From contig CM069432.1 in assembly GCA_035610365.1 (NCBI GenBank), positions 223,780,532 to 223,844,531 on the forward strand: a stretch of DNA of 64,000 bases, in the 5' to 3' direction. This document shows positions 1-13,428 of this stretch, in pieces (the first letter of the stretch is position 1; the number at the start of each line of letters is the position of its first letter). The notes under the pieces were generated by a model, which had not been told where the DNA came from, ran no database searches, and was given only the letters and a program-made list of their open reading frames with translations. Position numbers and translations under genes: made by a program. Source of the DNA: Aquatica leii. Its lineage: Eukaryota; Arthropoda; Insecta; Coleoptera; Lampyridae.

Positions 1-297
1 ATTAAGAATGAAGTTTATAAAACACCTTCAACAGCAAGGGACGACACAAGAATGGAATACAACATTCATTTCGAAATGTTAGTGTAAAAATGCTTCGTAA
101 TGTAAGTTACTCTTTGAATGATTGTTTTCAGGCATGCATAAATGTCTTGGAAGGTTAGTTTAAACATTAAACATTAAGACTGACTTTGTTTTAGTATAAT
201 TAGTGTTTTATTTCTTCCGTTATTGTAATTTTTGTAAGATTTATTTGAAATATACTTGTTTTTTTTTATTCGTTACTTAACCACTGAATTAAAAAAC
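1..297. other. AT-rich sequence, nothing recognised
   Basis: No open frame or structured repeat was seen here. The stretch ends where the LTR-like dispersed repeat begins. Confidence 0.5.
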
Positions 298-806
298 ATG
301 TTACGTGCATAAATTTTATAATGTAATACCCTGTATATTCATTACCTTAAAGTTAGATTTATATTTTTGACGCCCTCTAGTCAGTTTTGTTTTACATTAT
401 TTCCTTTCAAGACGTCAAACCGTCAACTACTTAAAACCGTGCTTGTGATGGTTTACGTTTTTAGTCTTCTAACAGCCGCGTTTATGAAATTTAAAATATA
501 ATTTGAAAACGAATTTCTAGTAGTTCATTCATCACAGGGTAAGCTTTTCCTAATGGTTTTTAGAATTCTTTAGTAATTTTCTTGTTAATTTGATAGCACG
601 TCTCGTCACGTATTGGCTGCATGTTTTGATGTATTATCAATCGATGAGAAGTTAATATCGACCAAATACCTCCATAGAACGATTATAATTCTAGAAAGCC
701 TACGTTCAAACTAAAAACGAAATCTCGACGAGAACTTTTCTTCGAGATACTACTCCTTATGCGTCAGTCGATTGCGATACCAACTTTTACTTAATGTGTG
801 CAACAA
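298..806. repeat. LTR-like dispersed repeat, copy 1
   Basis: About 500 bp matches 19,606-20,104 in the same orientation, with scattered substitutions and small indels. Both copies open with TGTTACGTGCATAA and share a block ending near AATGTGTGCAACA. A 5'-TGTTA start is typical of long terminal repeats. The second copy continues to a TGGCGCCC primer-binding-like site. This copy lacks a recognisable continuation after about 806, so it looks like a truncated LTR fragment. The family was not identified. Confidence 0.6.
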
Positions 807-3800
807 TGTCTAATTTCTTTAAGCATTCATAAATTAACAACTAATATAAAATACAAGGTGAGTCATTTAAAAACATTAAAAAAATAATGTTCTTGCGTTT
901 TGACTCATCTTGTAATTGATATAATAAATATTAGCAAAATCAATCCTTTTTAAAAATCTTGACCATGATTAATAAGGTTTGCCTGCAATAGATCGTTGTT
1001 CTTGTACTTCCTTTAAATTATACATGGCGTTACTTGTTACCATTTTTCTAAAAAATTAGTTATAATTTTATAACTTTATATTGTTGTACTAGCTCATAAA
1101 TTGGATTTCAAATTTAAAGTAAAATACAGAGAGTTTCGTTTAAAAAAATACAAGATTAATCTGGCACGGCTTTATGAAACACCCTGTAACGTTGTAACTA
1201 ATTTTAAAATATATAACTTAAAGTTGGATACAATCTTCTTAATTTTTACTTTGATATATCAAAAGACAGAAGATACTGAACTTTAACGCACTAATAAATC
1301 ACCTTGTATAAACCACAGTATAGAATATTATTATAGCTTACTCGTTTTGTAATATAATTTTGACCATAATAACACACGTCTCAACATTGGTGTAGAATGC
1401 AGCTTAAATATTAAATATAGTTGTCTAGCAATTGTTTTTGTTCACAATCAATTAAAAATGTTTTATAGTGGCATTACAACAGTTTTAATTGTTTAAAAAA
1501 GTGTGAAAATGAAATTGAAAGCAAAAGACATATCAACATTATAAATTCTATTTGGTAAAAAATTTATTTTATATTGTATATAATTTTATGAAACAAGTTC
1601 TAAAGATGGTACAAAATTTCACTTATAGGTTATTACTTTTGAGTCATAGAATTGCTAAATCAATGTAACTGTAGCTGTAGCTATTAAAAATACAATTAAA
1701 ACTAATTCTGTATAACTTATTAAATTTTGAAATAAACTAGAAAAGATAAAACGATTATTTCTACTTTCTATAAAACTGATTTATAATAATTTGACTGTCT
1801 GAAGGCGAAATATAACTACGTATAAAAATATTAAGAAAAATAAATTACTTACATTTTTAGGTTTAATAACAGTTATTAAAATTTAATTTACATATGTTTG
1901 CAATTTCTGGTTTAACCTAACATAAAATAATGAATTTTAACTAATTTGAGGTCACAAAATATATATTTTAAAATTAAAAACTTATTTATGAATTTCGCTC
2001 AAGTAACTTTTGAACTTTATTAAAATTATAATTTTTAATTTAAAAAATTATGTTTAATTTAAAAGTGAAAGTTTTGGAAGTACTTTCAATGTTGTAAATT
2101 TTGTATATTTTTTGTGTACACTCACAATATAATTTAGATTAAATTTATACTAAATTTTATTTAATTTTGTTTAATTACATTTAGTAATAATAACTATATA
2201 ATACGACAATAAAGCATTTTCGTTTTTTTATTACGTTTAACACAACATTATAATATTGTTTCTTGCATACTTATAAATTAACACTTATGTTATATGTTAA
2301 CCGTTATAATACATAATTAAAAATTGTGCATTAATTTAAATTTAGAATAATAGATTTTTTGTTTACAGGATTTTTACAAAACTACTATTATACTATTATA
2401 AGCATTTTAATTATTTTAAACACTGACGGTAATATATTATTAAACTTTTTAAACAAAATAGTAAAACCGTATTTTTGTATAATTTAATGTTTATTTAAAT
2501 TTACAATATTGTTATTTAAAGAATTAAATAAAACTAATAAGATAGAAGTATTCGAGTTTGCGTTATGACCGTATTGTAGTAATTAGATACCTACCTATTC
2601 GAAATTCCTTACTTAATTAAAAACTGAAATTTTGTTTATATAAAATATTATTATATGTTTTAAACGTACGCTTGCTGGTTTATTTTAAAATTAAAATAAC
2701 TTTATTGTTAGAAGTATGCTGTTTATTATAAATACCTTACATAACATAAATTACTGTTACGCAGTTTTTAGTATAAATTAAGTTTTTGTTCTATTTATTA
2801 TTTTTAATTTAATATTAGGTTTGTTTTAATATTAAAATTTGTTTAAATTATATAGTAGTAATAATTTGAAATCGTTAGTTTTAATACATTTTTATTAAAA
2901 TATGATAAAAGCTTTTGCGTTCTTTATAGTAAAATTTTAGCAAGAAAAAAGCAGTAAAACGTCATAATTATAATTATTTATTTATTAAAACTTACGACGA
3001 TGTTGCTTAGTAATAAAAAGATTATAAACTTTGAAGCACTTAGTTTTATAGCAAACTCTTACAGATGATAATAACTTTACATGCTTTCTATTTTACTGCT
3101 ACATATTAATGCTTTAAATTTAATTAACTAAATAATTTACTTTTTATACATTTGTTCAATTTTATGAAAAAATAATAACAGCAATACTTCAAACTAGAAT
3201 AATAATATAAAAAAATAATTTCTATTATTAAACATTGTTTTATTAAAACAGTTACGAATGTCACGTTTACATCATTTGGTGCTGTTATCGCTGTTAATGT
3301 ATACTATAGAAATTTGAACGGAAAAGGGGTGCGAGATACTCGCGCTTAGCAAATTGCAAATTTAAAATCAAATATATTGCGATACACAAATATTTCTTAA
3401 ATGTACAATAACAGTGATAACAGAACCAAATTTAAAGTTTTAATGCGAAGGTAATAAAGTAAAAGTGATATTTTTAGCTGTTTTAATTAATTAATTTAAA
3501 AGTTACGATAGGGTCGAATAAAAATTAATAACAACAAAAAAACCAAAACGGATAAAAACTTGAAAATTTTAACTGGCAACGTAGAAAGGTTTATTCTAGC
3601 ATATACTAAAAGATGACAACAAAACGTTGTACTGAATTATATAAAAATTTATAATTATATAAAAAAACACGTACTTATGTTGTTTACGACTCAAAAGATG
3701 GCTTTAAAAAGAAGTCAAAAAAATTTCTTATGTCCATTCTACGCATATTTAAATAAGCTACACGTTGATGTCATTATAATAATAAAATTCAGTAAGATTA

Positions 3801-4433
3801 CCAAGAAATAAACGTTCAAACCCAAGTCGGCATAATTAAAAATAGATAGTAAGTTGCTAGTTTACCGCAACAACAAAAAATACAAAAATCTGCCATGGCT
3901 ACAATATGGAAATTATTGCATGCAAATGCCTGGTCAACAAATTGTATTATCATCCAGCAACACCTCTTAAGGTTCCTGTTACATACCCTAAACTGATAAA
4001 ATAAGCACGAATACAACAAACATCCCAAATAGAAATAGTTAGACCGATTCAAGTAATATAAACAACACAGATTTTGATGCACTTTATACTCGCTCAATTA
4101 CTTCAGAAAAAATAATGATAAGAAGAAAGAGCGTTTTGAACCTAATAAATTAAAAAAATTCTTACCTAAGCGCAGTAGACGCAAGAGAAATCACAACAGT
4201 CTACAAACTGAAAATACAGAAACAAAACAAAAAAGCCACACGGGCAGCATTGAAACGAGAAATGATTATTAACTTCTAGGATACCTAGCGGAAGATACCT
4301 AAAGCAAATAAAATTGAAAAAAATCTTTTATTAACAATAGTATGTGTAATAGGCCTATTATCATTTCTGGCGTTAGCTGGAAAGTGAATTATTGTTCATT
4401 TTTCTTCACTCGTCTTGTGAGGTAATGAATTTT
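807..4433. other. AT-rich intergenic DNA without a recognised gene
   Basis: This is strongly AT-rich with no convincing gene. The minus-strand ORF at 3,816-4,097 is Cys/Tyr/Phe-rich and looks like chance reading. The plus strand at about 3,780-4,290 has longer, more basic, less AT-biased open stretches in several frames. These may be remnants of a retroelement gag, but no zinc-knuckle spacing could be confirmed. Confidence 0.4.
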
Positions 4434-4836
4434 ATTTACACTCAGTTAGTAACGTACAGTGTTCCGAACCTCTTAAAGGTTGGTAAGTGAGCGGTTTCCA
4501 TGGTTAAAGAAAACGAGTATGTAATGAAACCTGACGGCCAGTAATGTACACTTTCCTCACCTGTAATTTGTGTGTGTTTTGTTTTAACTAATTTGATAAA
4601 ATGACTATCATAAATTAAATACGTATATGTCAATTGCGAAATGTCTACTATATGTTAATATTTTACCGAAATAAACGATAATATTTTGGAAGTAGGTTTT
4701 CATTCATTTTTTATTAGTTTTATGTTATTTATTTTATTTAATGGCTGATTGTGAATAAAATTGTATACAAACCTTGACAAAAGTGTTCCATTTGTCTCGA
4801 GAACAGAAATGGAATACTTTCCGCCTCGGTATGTAA
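4434..4836. repeat. Dispersed repeat family B, copy 1
   Basis: About 400 bp matches 37,688-38,087 in the same orientation at high identity. Both copies start at CACTCAGTTAGTAACGTAC and end at CCGCCTCGGTATGTAAT. The small ORF inside (minus strand, 4,442-4,633) is not conserved as coding and is ignored. Each copy lies just upstream of another mobile sequence: a Crypton here, a fold-back cluster in copy 2. The family was not identified. It could be a MITE or an LTR fragment. Confidence 0.7.
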
Positions 4837-5049
4837 TAATTAGCAATTAACATCTGAAATATAAAACAAATAGTAGGCTGTATTACAATATTGACGAACA
4901 ATGCCATTACGTTAAAGTTAAGATTGTAACAATTAGTAAAATATGTATATTTATAAGCATATAAAAGTAAACAAAACCACAAAAATAATAAATTTTATAA
5001 TTATACTAGTTAATTATAAAGTTTGCAAAACCAAGAAAAAACAAGGATT

Positions 5050-6198
5050 ATGTCGGACAGTGATTTGGAATGTATTCCACCAGAGCTTTGTAAAAATACA
5101 GAAAATACACTTGGCAATTTATTGCCAGCCAAAAGAAAATCGCGATACAAAAATGTGTACAAACTTTATGAAAAGTGGTGTGCACAAAAACCAGTAACAA
5201 AAATACAATCTGAGAATGTTTTGTTAGCATATTTTAGTAAACTAGCTGAATATAAAGAACCATCAACTCTATGGCTACGTATTTAATGCTACGGGTTACA
5301 ATAATTATATAAAAAACAATACGGATATATCAAAATATACAAAATTAACAGCTTTTTTGAAATCCCAAAATGTTGGCTAGAAACCAAAGAAATCGAGCAC
5401 TTTCGCTAAAATTGAAATCGACAAGTTTTTAAATGAAGCTCCCATAGAATGTTTAACACAAAAAGTAGATAATCAATGTTGTTATTTAGGTATAAATAAA
5501 ATAAAAAACAAAATAAATTTGTAGATTATATTAATAATGGGTATATCCGGAGCATGTAAAACTGATGAGTTGGTTAAAATGAAAACGTCGGATGTAGATT
5601 TTTTGGAAACTAACTCAGAATGGATTATGTTCGTAAAAGAATATATGAATCTTCACAAAAATATTAATAATGGGAGGTTTTTTCTTCAAGTTAGACTTGG
5701 AAATATGACTAGGCAACCAATAGAATATAATACATTTTTACAAACTCCTAAAAAATTGTTCGTTATTTAAATCTAAAGAACCTTAATACATACACCGGTC
5801 ATTGCTTCAGACGCACAGCAGCTACTTTACTTGCAAATAACGGAGCTAATGTTCTAGAATCAAAAAGATTAGGTGGATGGAAGTCAACTGCTGTGGCAGA
5901 AGGTTATGTCGATAGTTCTCTTGCTGGCCAAACAAAAATTGCAAGTCTATTGCCATCGGACAATTGCCCTAAAAAAAGTACCTTTTTATATCGTTTCTCA
6001 TAGATATGTGTATTTTACACGTTTATAACTTTTAGCTTCATGTGCATCAAGTACAACATCAGGTCCATCAACCTTAGCTTCAGCTCCATGCTCAACTGCA
6101 ACTAAAAATCCCTCCAGTTCTTCAATACAAAAATTCAATTTTTCAAGTAGTGAATCTAGAAACCGTTTATCTATTACGATAAATGTAATACTTATTTG
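5050..6198 (+). pseudogene. Crypton-type tyrosine recombinase, degenerate copy 1
   Basis: Remnant of a YR-type DNA transposase that cuts and rejoins DNA through a tyrosine. The ATG at 5,050 opens MSDSDLECIPPEL, nearly the same start as the copy at 21,403. An N-terminal region with LLPAKRKSRYKNVY and ENVLLAYFSKLA follows to 5,286. The frame then breaks, with further stops near 5,379. A probable intron (5,465-5,524, GT...TTGTAG) precedes the box with GISGAC at about 5,540; the Arg of the GACRREEL box in copy 2 is changed here (GACKTDEL). The C-terminal catalytic region is open from about 5,780: GHCFRRTAAT (H-x-x-R), GGWKS, and AEGYV with the candidate nucleophile Tyr. A second probable intron (about 5,979-6,033) leads to a Ser-rich tail ending near 6,198. 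Dead by several frameshifts and stops. Confidence 0.8.
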
Positions 6199-8425
6199 AA
6201 TATATATTTTTTTACTTTATTTACAAGCAATAACCAATATATACTAATCTTTGGTAACAACCACGAATCATGAAAGTATTTACAGTTTTTACTTTGGTTA
6301 TGTTGACTGATGTCCACCTTAGTTTATGGTTAACGTTTGCACAGTGTAACCTGCGTTGAAATTCTTTTGTAAAAGACCCCGTATTCAGATTTATTGGACT
6401 GAATTTTCTTTTATTTTAGCGATTGATTGGTTCGATGTAAGCATCGAAAACGTTTTACTCGTTATTTTTTTTTATTACGTTTAATTTAAGTTGATTTGTA
6501 TTTAATAGTTATTTCACAATTATTACTGGTATTTTTTTTTAAACGCATAAAGTTCCGTGGTCTTGATTTTGATTTAGTGTTTTTACTTTTGGTTATCTCA
6601 GTAGAATAACAACTCTATCTAATTTACGATTTCCTTTTTGGAATGTAATTTGATCAATTTTTCTTGGTATCTATACTTTTGTTTATGTTGAGTTCTTTTA
6701 CGAGCGCGATTTGGACCACCTGATAATTTGACAGGGTAAGCATTTTTTGTGGGAAGATTCTCTTTCTTTCGAGTACCTACGTGACATGACGCACGTGGCA
6801 ATAATAGTTTTCATCTCTGTTAATTTACTTTGTTTAGTGTTCCATCTTTTACAAAAATTTTACGGCGCAAGTTTATTGAATTAAGTGGGATTACGAGGTG
6901 TTATAAGGAGTGAAATTTTGATTTTGGAGATAGATCTTTTTTGTCGCAATTAAGATACCGGGTACCGTAATGTAGTCAATTGTTCGGGGTGTTTTACCCT
7001 ACCGTTATGCAATACCGCGGAAGTTAAATAAATGGTGCCGTGAAAATTGAGTGGTGTGATGGGAAATATTGGTTTTCCAAATTCGTAATTTTACGGTTTA
7101 ATGAACTTCATGGTATCCATAATAAAACTCACGTTCGAGTTGGATTTATTTTCGATGTGTTGTGTTAATAATCCAGTCTTCGCTTTTGTGCGGATTTCAA
7201 TTATGCCCAGTAGTTTACCTGGAGTATACAACTGAGTCAAGGTATTTATTGAATTTGATATTATTGTGAAGTGAACCGCGATCGATATGATTTAAAAGCG
7301 TTTAATTGAGCCGACTGAATTACGGCTAATTTTAAATATTTCAAGAAACACTTGAAGGTGTTTGCGTGAATTTCGCTTTAATTAATTAATTTTGTTCTGT
7401 GTGTTGTAAAAGTAAGCCGTATTCATGCATGAAAGATAATGTAACGAAATGTAACATGTAATTTTTTGTTGTTGTTGTTTTCTTGTTAAATTTACGGATT
7501 AAGTATGCGGACAAGGCCTTGAATTTTATTTTTGTTTTTGAACAAGTTAGCGCTTTATTTTTTTTAAATATTAATTTTTATATTTAGTTTGTGAATTCGT
7601 TTTGTTTTGTTTATTATTATTTTTTTTATTATTTTTATTCATGTTTGTTTGATATTCATTTTATTATTTTATTAATACAATAAATGTTAAATTGTTAAAC
7701 TGTAAAGAGCTTTTATTGATTCAGCCGCCGCGAACGTAAATTTTTAAGTACATTTCAGAGTTTAGCAAGTTACAACTTGAGGTAAGTCCAGGGGTTGTAA
7801 CCAACCAGATAAGCTTCTGGGTTATCAGGGGTCCAGAAGCTATAAGCATCGTGTCCTTGATTGGCGCCCTAACCGATTTTGAGTTTTTACCCTTTTATTT
7901 CGATTTTATTGTCAATCTCGTTTCCAAGTTATCACGGAATTTTAAAATATAACCCACCCCCGTCTCCACTGAGCAGCGGCACAACATCGTTTATGTTACC
8001 TCATTTCAGGCAGTGACATTGTTCCAACTTTTGCATGTAACAACAGTTCAACAAATTTATCGTGATCAAAATTTTTGTCTACAATCGAATGTAGCTTTAT
8101 TTACAAAATTAATTAATCGTGTGGCTTTCGACTTTGCATTAAAAGTGGAATTGTTTTTACTTTTGATGAATATGAATATTAATTTGGTTAATGTTACGTA
8201 GTACCATTGTATTTTAACCGAGTTATGGGATTACTTGATAAACAATTGTTTTATTTGAATAGATTTTTTTCTTTCTTAAGTCTTAAATGCTCTTTTAAAA
8301 ATCGAATGCGTTTGATTACGATGTTTGGTAATTCCATTAAACCTCGACTAGGATTATCTCTTCAGTGGAAACACTGATCTTTAAAGCACCTGTCACGTTT
8401 TAATAAATTTTTTTTTTTTTAAATT
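6199..8425. other. Unassigned region, possible solo LTR leader
   Basis: No gene was recognised. Base composition between about 6,300 and 7,860 is less AT-biased than the surroundings, with G/T-rich minus-strand-like stretches. AATAAA-like signals occur near 7,680. The stretch from about 6,400 to 7,858 could be an LTR because a primer-binding-like TGGCGCCC follows, but no second copy was found in this window. The ORF at 6,619-6,801 is not credible. Confidence 0.35.
7862..7876 (+). promoter_or_regulatory. Candidate retroelement primer-binding site
   Basis: TTGGCGCCCTAACCG resembles the TGGCGCC... primer-binding sites that follow the 5' LTR of many gypsy-type elements. It stands alone here, without a recognisable gag-pol downstream, so the call rests on the motif only. 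Confidence 0.3.
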
Positions 8426-8622
8426 GTAATTAGTAAAACATACTTACCTCTCAAACAATGTTATTCAAACTTATAAACACTTCATCCTATTTTCGTACCA
8501 GGGCATATTAATAAACTAATTTCGCAAAATAAATAAACAAAGTTGTTCTGAAAAGAAGTTTTATTATAAATAAAAAACCGAAACGAATTTATATGGTGTT
8601 GTAATACCAACCTCTTTTTTTT
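8426..8622 (-). mobile_element. 5'-end fragment of the 49-kb transposon
   Basis: Read on the minus strand, this matches the 5' end and first exon of the transposase unit at 48,850-49,118. It shares GGTTGGTATTACAACAC near the outer edge, a run through TTCTTTTCAGAACAA, and an exon ending in GTTTGAGAG followed by a GTAAGT donor where the full copy has GTTCGAGAG then GTATGT. It keeps an ATG where the full copy has ACG (49,001). Sequence beyond the first intron is missing, so this is a truncated or deletion derivative. Confidence 0.65.
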
Positions 8623-8885
8623 AAAATGGATGCGTAAATAAACACGCAGACAGCGTAAAAAATTATAAGAAAATCAAAACTGTAGTAGATAAAAATAAAA
8701 TGATGAGACATACTTATAAATTGCTAGAAGAAAAGTTTTTTTAGGGTCGTATTGAGAAATCTACACGACAGCACATCTCACGGTGATATTAAACAAGCAC
8801 TTAACAATTAAACAAATAATCACTGTACATGATAACATTTTGAAAAAAAATCTATTCTGTATAGACCTGGAAATGAAACAAAACA

Positions 8886-9203
8886 ATGGTAAAACATAAT
8901 ATTAAAGCCTCCATGAACGCCGATGTGCGCTGTAAAAAACCTTATACAAAGCACGACACGGTTCAAGGTAAGAGATGTCAACAATATAGCCACACTCGAC
9001 ATCAATTTACACAACAATTTTGCTGCGTAAAATGCGCAAGACCACATGACTATCGACAGTGTACCAAAAATAAATCTGATGGTAAACAGGCAATAAGTAC
9101 TCTATGCGGAGAAGCGCATTACTCAATCTATAAAGGATGCCAAGTGTTCTTGGATATTATTAATAAACGATACCCAACAAAAAACGGAGTAGCTATAACT
9201 TAG
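8886..9203 (+). pseudogene. Jockey-type gag remnant (zinc knuckles)
   Basis: In the family, gag binds element RNA. This open stretch shows RCKKPYTKHD followed by a first degenerate knuckle (RCQQYSHTRHQF...C) and a second one, CVKCARPHDYRQC. A third, partly broken knuckle is CGEAHYSIYKGC. The order and spacing match the C-terminal half of jockey-like gag proteins. The N-terminal half is not readable upstream. Downstream sequence to about 9,500 is Gln/Thr-rich and interrupted. Confidence 0.75.
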
Positions 9204-9605
9204 AACAATGCGTAAAGAAACTTAGCACTGCTCTCACACAGTCAGAAAGATGTAACAACTACAATTCTAAATAAAGTATTACCAAAGGTTAATGGGTTAA
9301 TATCCACATGAACAAAAACCAAACCTCTAAATTCAACAACTTGAAATGAATAGTAACACCGTAACATTTCTACAACAGCAACACGTCTACCTACAACAAT
9401 TAAAACTCAATTACAACAAGATCTCAACAAACAACAACAAACCTTTTTTGATGTTATTGCTAAAATCAAACAGCTAAGAGACGAATTAAAACAAACCTCA
9501 TAAACTCTAAAAATAAGCAAGTGAAATAGTTAAATTAGTTAAGGTGTTTTAAATCTCAAGTGCAAACTTGAATCATTCCTAGCACTTCACAAAATAGATA
9601 TTCTA

Positions 9606-10040
9606 TTGATATCGAAATCACACTTCACATCTAACACGAGTTTTAAAAAACCGCGTTATAAACTCTACAACGCAACTCACCCTGAAGCAGAACAAAGAGC
9701 AAGGGCTATCGCTGCCGTTCTCATAAGAGAAGGTATCAAACACCACTTGCTAAGCAAATCAGAAAAACTTTTTCTACAAACAGCAAGTATAGTAATTGAA
9801 GACTTGTACGGACCAATTACTGTTTCAACTTATTGTCCACCTAACTACACACCTAACAGAGAAATGTTCATAAAATACTTTAATGAACTAGGCAACATAT
9901 TCTTGGCTGAGGGTGATTTTAACGCCAAGCACACTAGTTGAGGTTCTAGAATCACTGCAATAGGTCGAGGAAAAATACTATATAATGTTATGCAGGATTT
10001 ACACGTAGATCACCTTCCCACATATAATCTCACTTATTGG
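9606..10040 (+). pseudogene. Jockey ORF2 endonuclease remnant
   Basis: Part of the apurinic/apyrimidinic-type endonuclease that nicks target DNA. The readable piece contains TVSTYCPPNYTP and the catalytic-region motif EGDFNAKHTS. A stop at about 9,939 replaces the Trp usually found next. Reading continues with GSR and a stretch resembling the ...GKILYNVMQ...PTYNLTYWPTDP end of the domain. The N-terminal part of the endonuclease is absent. Confidence 0.75.
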
Positions 10041-10939
10041 CCTACAGACCCGTGCAGACTCCCTAGCTGCCTTGTTTTTTTTCGTCAAGAGTTTTGCTTG
10101 AAAATATTTAAACATTGTTATGCTATGATATAGCTTCCGATCACACGCTAGTAATAGCAATAATTCACTTACAAATAATATCAAAGAAACAATCAGATAA
10201 ATTTCACAAAACAGACTGGGAATAGTTTAAATTTTTAATTCATGAGCAAAAAACTTGAAAAAATATATTAAAGCAACCACAGAAAAGTGTTTATAAGCCA
10301 GAAAGAAAACAAAACTAACTGTCACTCAGCGATACGAAATAGAATTCAGGAAAAAAGACACTTTATAAAAGCTGGTAAAGGTCAAGACACCCTCAAGACA
10401 AGCTAAATTATAACTAGGCAACAAGATAACTTAAAGAATTTCTCTCAAAACTAAAAATTGACGGTTTTAAGCAATATATTAAAAATCTGTCACCGTCGAA
10501 AAATACAAACTACTCTTAATAGCTTCAAAACAACTTAAACAATTAAAAAAACAAATTTTGCCTATCAGGAATACTAATGACACCTGGGCAAAAATAATAA
10601 AGAAAAGATCGAAGTTTTTGCTGAGTATCCGAGAGAGGTCTTTCAACCCTCACTACCACCCATGGTCAGCGATAACAAGGAAATAACTAAATGAACTTTT
10701 ACAAAGTAGTAAATGCAATAAACGCATTATACTAACAGAAGTTAAAGTAGTAATTAAAATCGAAATAACAAAAACATTGCACAGGTATGAAAAATATACC
10801 TAAAAAGAGATTAAATATGTTAATACTATTCTTTAAAGCTGCAATTAAACTAAAATATTTTCCAGTGCAATAAAAACAGAAGTGATTTTAATAAAAAAAA
10901 ACAAAGAAACTGCAAACTGAACCTACATCATATTGACCC

Positions 10940-11353
10940 ATAAGATTGCTTTCAATAATTGCTAAGATATTGGAAAAACTATTAGCTGAAGAGTTACAAG
11001 ACATTATTACTGAACGAAACCTAATTCCAAACCACCAGTTCGGTTTTAGATTAAAACACTTTAACATCCAACAAATCCATCGAGTAGTAGATACAATCAA
11101 CAAAACCTTGAAAAACAAAAGCTACTGCAAAGCGGCATTCTTTGATGCCAGACAAGCCTTTGATAAGGTCTGGCATCAAGGACTAGTTTATAAGCTAAAG
11201 AAAATATTACCAAAAGCAACGTATTGTATACTTAAGTCGTATTTACAAGAAAAATTTTTTAGAACTAGATGCGAAACTAAGCTATTAAAACTCCATCTAA
11301 TAGCATCGGGCTTACCTCATATAACAACTGAAGAGTGTCAAATTTTGAAATAA
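10940..11353 (+). pseudogene. Jockey ORF2 reverse transcriptase remnant
   Basis: N-terminal fingers/palm part of a non-LTR reverse transcriptase. Visible motifs are the ISMLSIIAKILEKLL-type start, LIPNHQFGFR, and FFDARQAFDKVWHQGLVYKL, which holds the first catalytic Asp (motif A). The frame ends at 11,353, just after the segment that should lead to motif B (ASGLP). Motif C is not present anywhere downstream, so the gene is truncated. Confidence 0.8.
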
Positions 11354-13428
11354 TTTATTTATATTTGTGGTGAAAAGTATATAACCGAGTCGTTAGTTTT
11401 AATTCTTATAAGTAGACTTAGGTGTATGCTACTTTGAAAAAAAAAGAAACATTGCAAGCTTATAGTAACTATTATTTTTAATATAGCTGCCAATTTATCT
11501 CATAGATTCGGAGTTATTGAGAAAAGCGGCACATATAGTCTCTGCGCGTTTCTAAATCTTCGTTTTAAAAAATTTGCATTTCTACAAATACGTTCACTGT
11601 TTTCTAAAGAAAACAGATCTCATAGTAAACCTTCCACCAAAAAAATTATTACACTCAAATAAAAAAAATAAATTTTGTTAGAAATGTCAAACAAAAGAAA
11701 AATGATGATTATGAAGGAATTCTTCTACTCGACGTAATAGTAAAATAACTAAAAAATATTGACTAACTTATAAATATAAAAAAAAACAAAGTTTATTTAA
11801 AACGTAGTATAAACTCAAAACAGAAAATTCTATCATCAAGCTCTCAAAAAAGTTGAAGAATTGACAGAAAAGTAGTCGTTTTATTTTATCAGGTTATTTA
11901 TGTGTATACTTCTTTAAAATTAAAAATTAGTTCTGTTCTATCAATAAATTAATTGACACATTCAACATGTGTCATCACAAAGCAATGACTCTAGCAAAAA
12001 GGTTTCATAGGAATAACATTCTGTTTACACTGCAAACTCATCTCGTGTTTTATTAAAATGCTACAATACATTTTGACAAACCATTTTACCAACATTTTGA
12101 TTTATTTGTTTATCTTTTCTGAATAATAGTAGATAAAGTTTAATATATGTATACTGCATGTAAGATAAACGTACTTTGTTTTTATTAAAATACATATTCC
12201 GACTGACTATTCTATTTCTTAATAAAAAAATAACGATGTTACATTATACCGTTTTATATGTTAAAAACATATATACGATATAACATAATAATATATTTTT
12301 ATCTAATCTTTCAGCAAATTTATGTATAATAATATTTATATATGTTAAATCTAAATATAATATGTATGAATATAAACACGTCGTTTTAAATAATCGATTT
12401 TTCGCATTTTCGCGTTTCGGTGTCAGGTTATTAGAATAAACCAACATTAAAATAAAGTCAACTAAATTCTCTCACATTCCATTTAGTCTTCTATTATGTA
12501 AAATATTGGTTTTCTCTTGTTCTAAATACCATCTTGTATAAGAGCCGTTAGAACATAGTTTGATAGATGTTTCTTTTGTTTTAAAACAATCGATAGCTTA
12601 AAATTGTTTTACGTATTTTGGTGAGTTCTAAAATGAATAGGTAAATTAAATAACTTAATTTAATTCATTTAAACTATTTTTCTTAATTTTCTTTATATAA
12701 ATAATAATAATACTAAAACTTTAATTGCGTAAAAAATAATTTACTTACCCATGTTTTAACAATTATGATTATAAAATTAGAAAACATTTTTTAGTGTTTT
12801 TTAAGATTTTCACTTTAATTAAAATTAATTTTTGAAATCTTTAATTTCCTACTACAATATTTGATCAAACTTAAACTGTTAAGTACTGGCATATTTATTA
12901 AAAAAATACAAAAAATAAAAATATTTTTTTTTAAATTTTAACAGTAAAGTTGGATAGAAAAATTTCAAAATTTGCAAATCCAATTAAAAAATATAAAGTT
13001 TTTAATAAATATCAATAATTTTTTTTTGTCAAAAGCAATGTAAGTTACAAATCGCATTAGACAAAATATTACTAGACATAAAAGTAATGGCACCAAAACG
13101 ATTAAAGAAGAGTTGGTAGCATAAGTATAAAAAATATTTTAAAAGTTTTATAAATATTATAATCTACTGGGGAAGTAAAACTTTTTTGCAAATTTCAGGT
13201 TTGGCAAGAAAAATTGATGTTTAAATATAATATATATATAATAAAAAAATTGTTTATGCTTTAAAAATCGCCAATTGATTAATATTTTACGTTACGCAGA
13301 TGCGACAGGCTGACATGATTTTAAAAAACTTGTGATTAGCAAATCAAAAAATCTACGTTGATTTAAACATTTTTGGAATCCTATAATTTACACAAACACA
13401 AAAAATACGTGAATAACTAAAAAGATTT
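11354..13428. other. AT-rich sequence, nothing recognised
   Basis: This is very AT-rich with many homopolymer runs. No coding stretch, known transposon motif or RNA gene was seen. Confidence 0.45.

Larger units (their letters stand above)
8886..11353 (+). mobile_element. Jockey-clade non-LTR retrotransposon, decayed and truncated
   Basis: Three domains appear in LINE order. First is a gag fragment (about 8,886-9,203) with Cys/His knuckles such as CCVKCARPHDYRQC. Second is an apurinic-type endonuclease fragment (about 9,606-10,040) with the GDFNAKHTS motif. Third is a reverse-transcriptase fragment (about 10,940-11,353) with LLAEELQDII, NHQFGF and FFDARQAFDKVWH. Frameshifts and stops separate the parts. 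The RT stops before the catalytic Y-x-D-D region. No 3' UTR or poly(A) tail was found, so the 3' end is lost. The 5' end is also missing or unrecognisable. Confidence 0.85.

Noticed and set aside
3816-4097. 93-codon minus-strand ORF as a gene
   Set aside because: Cys/Tyr/Phe-rich composition typical of antisense AT-rich DNA. No motif or homologue recalled.
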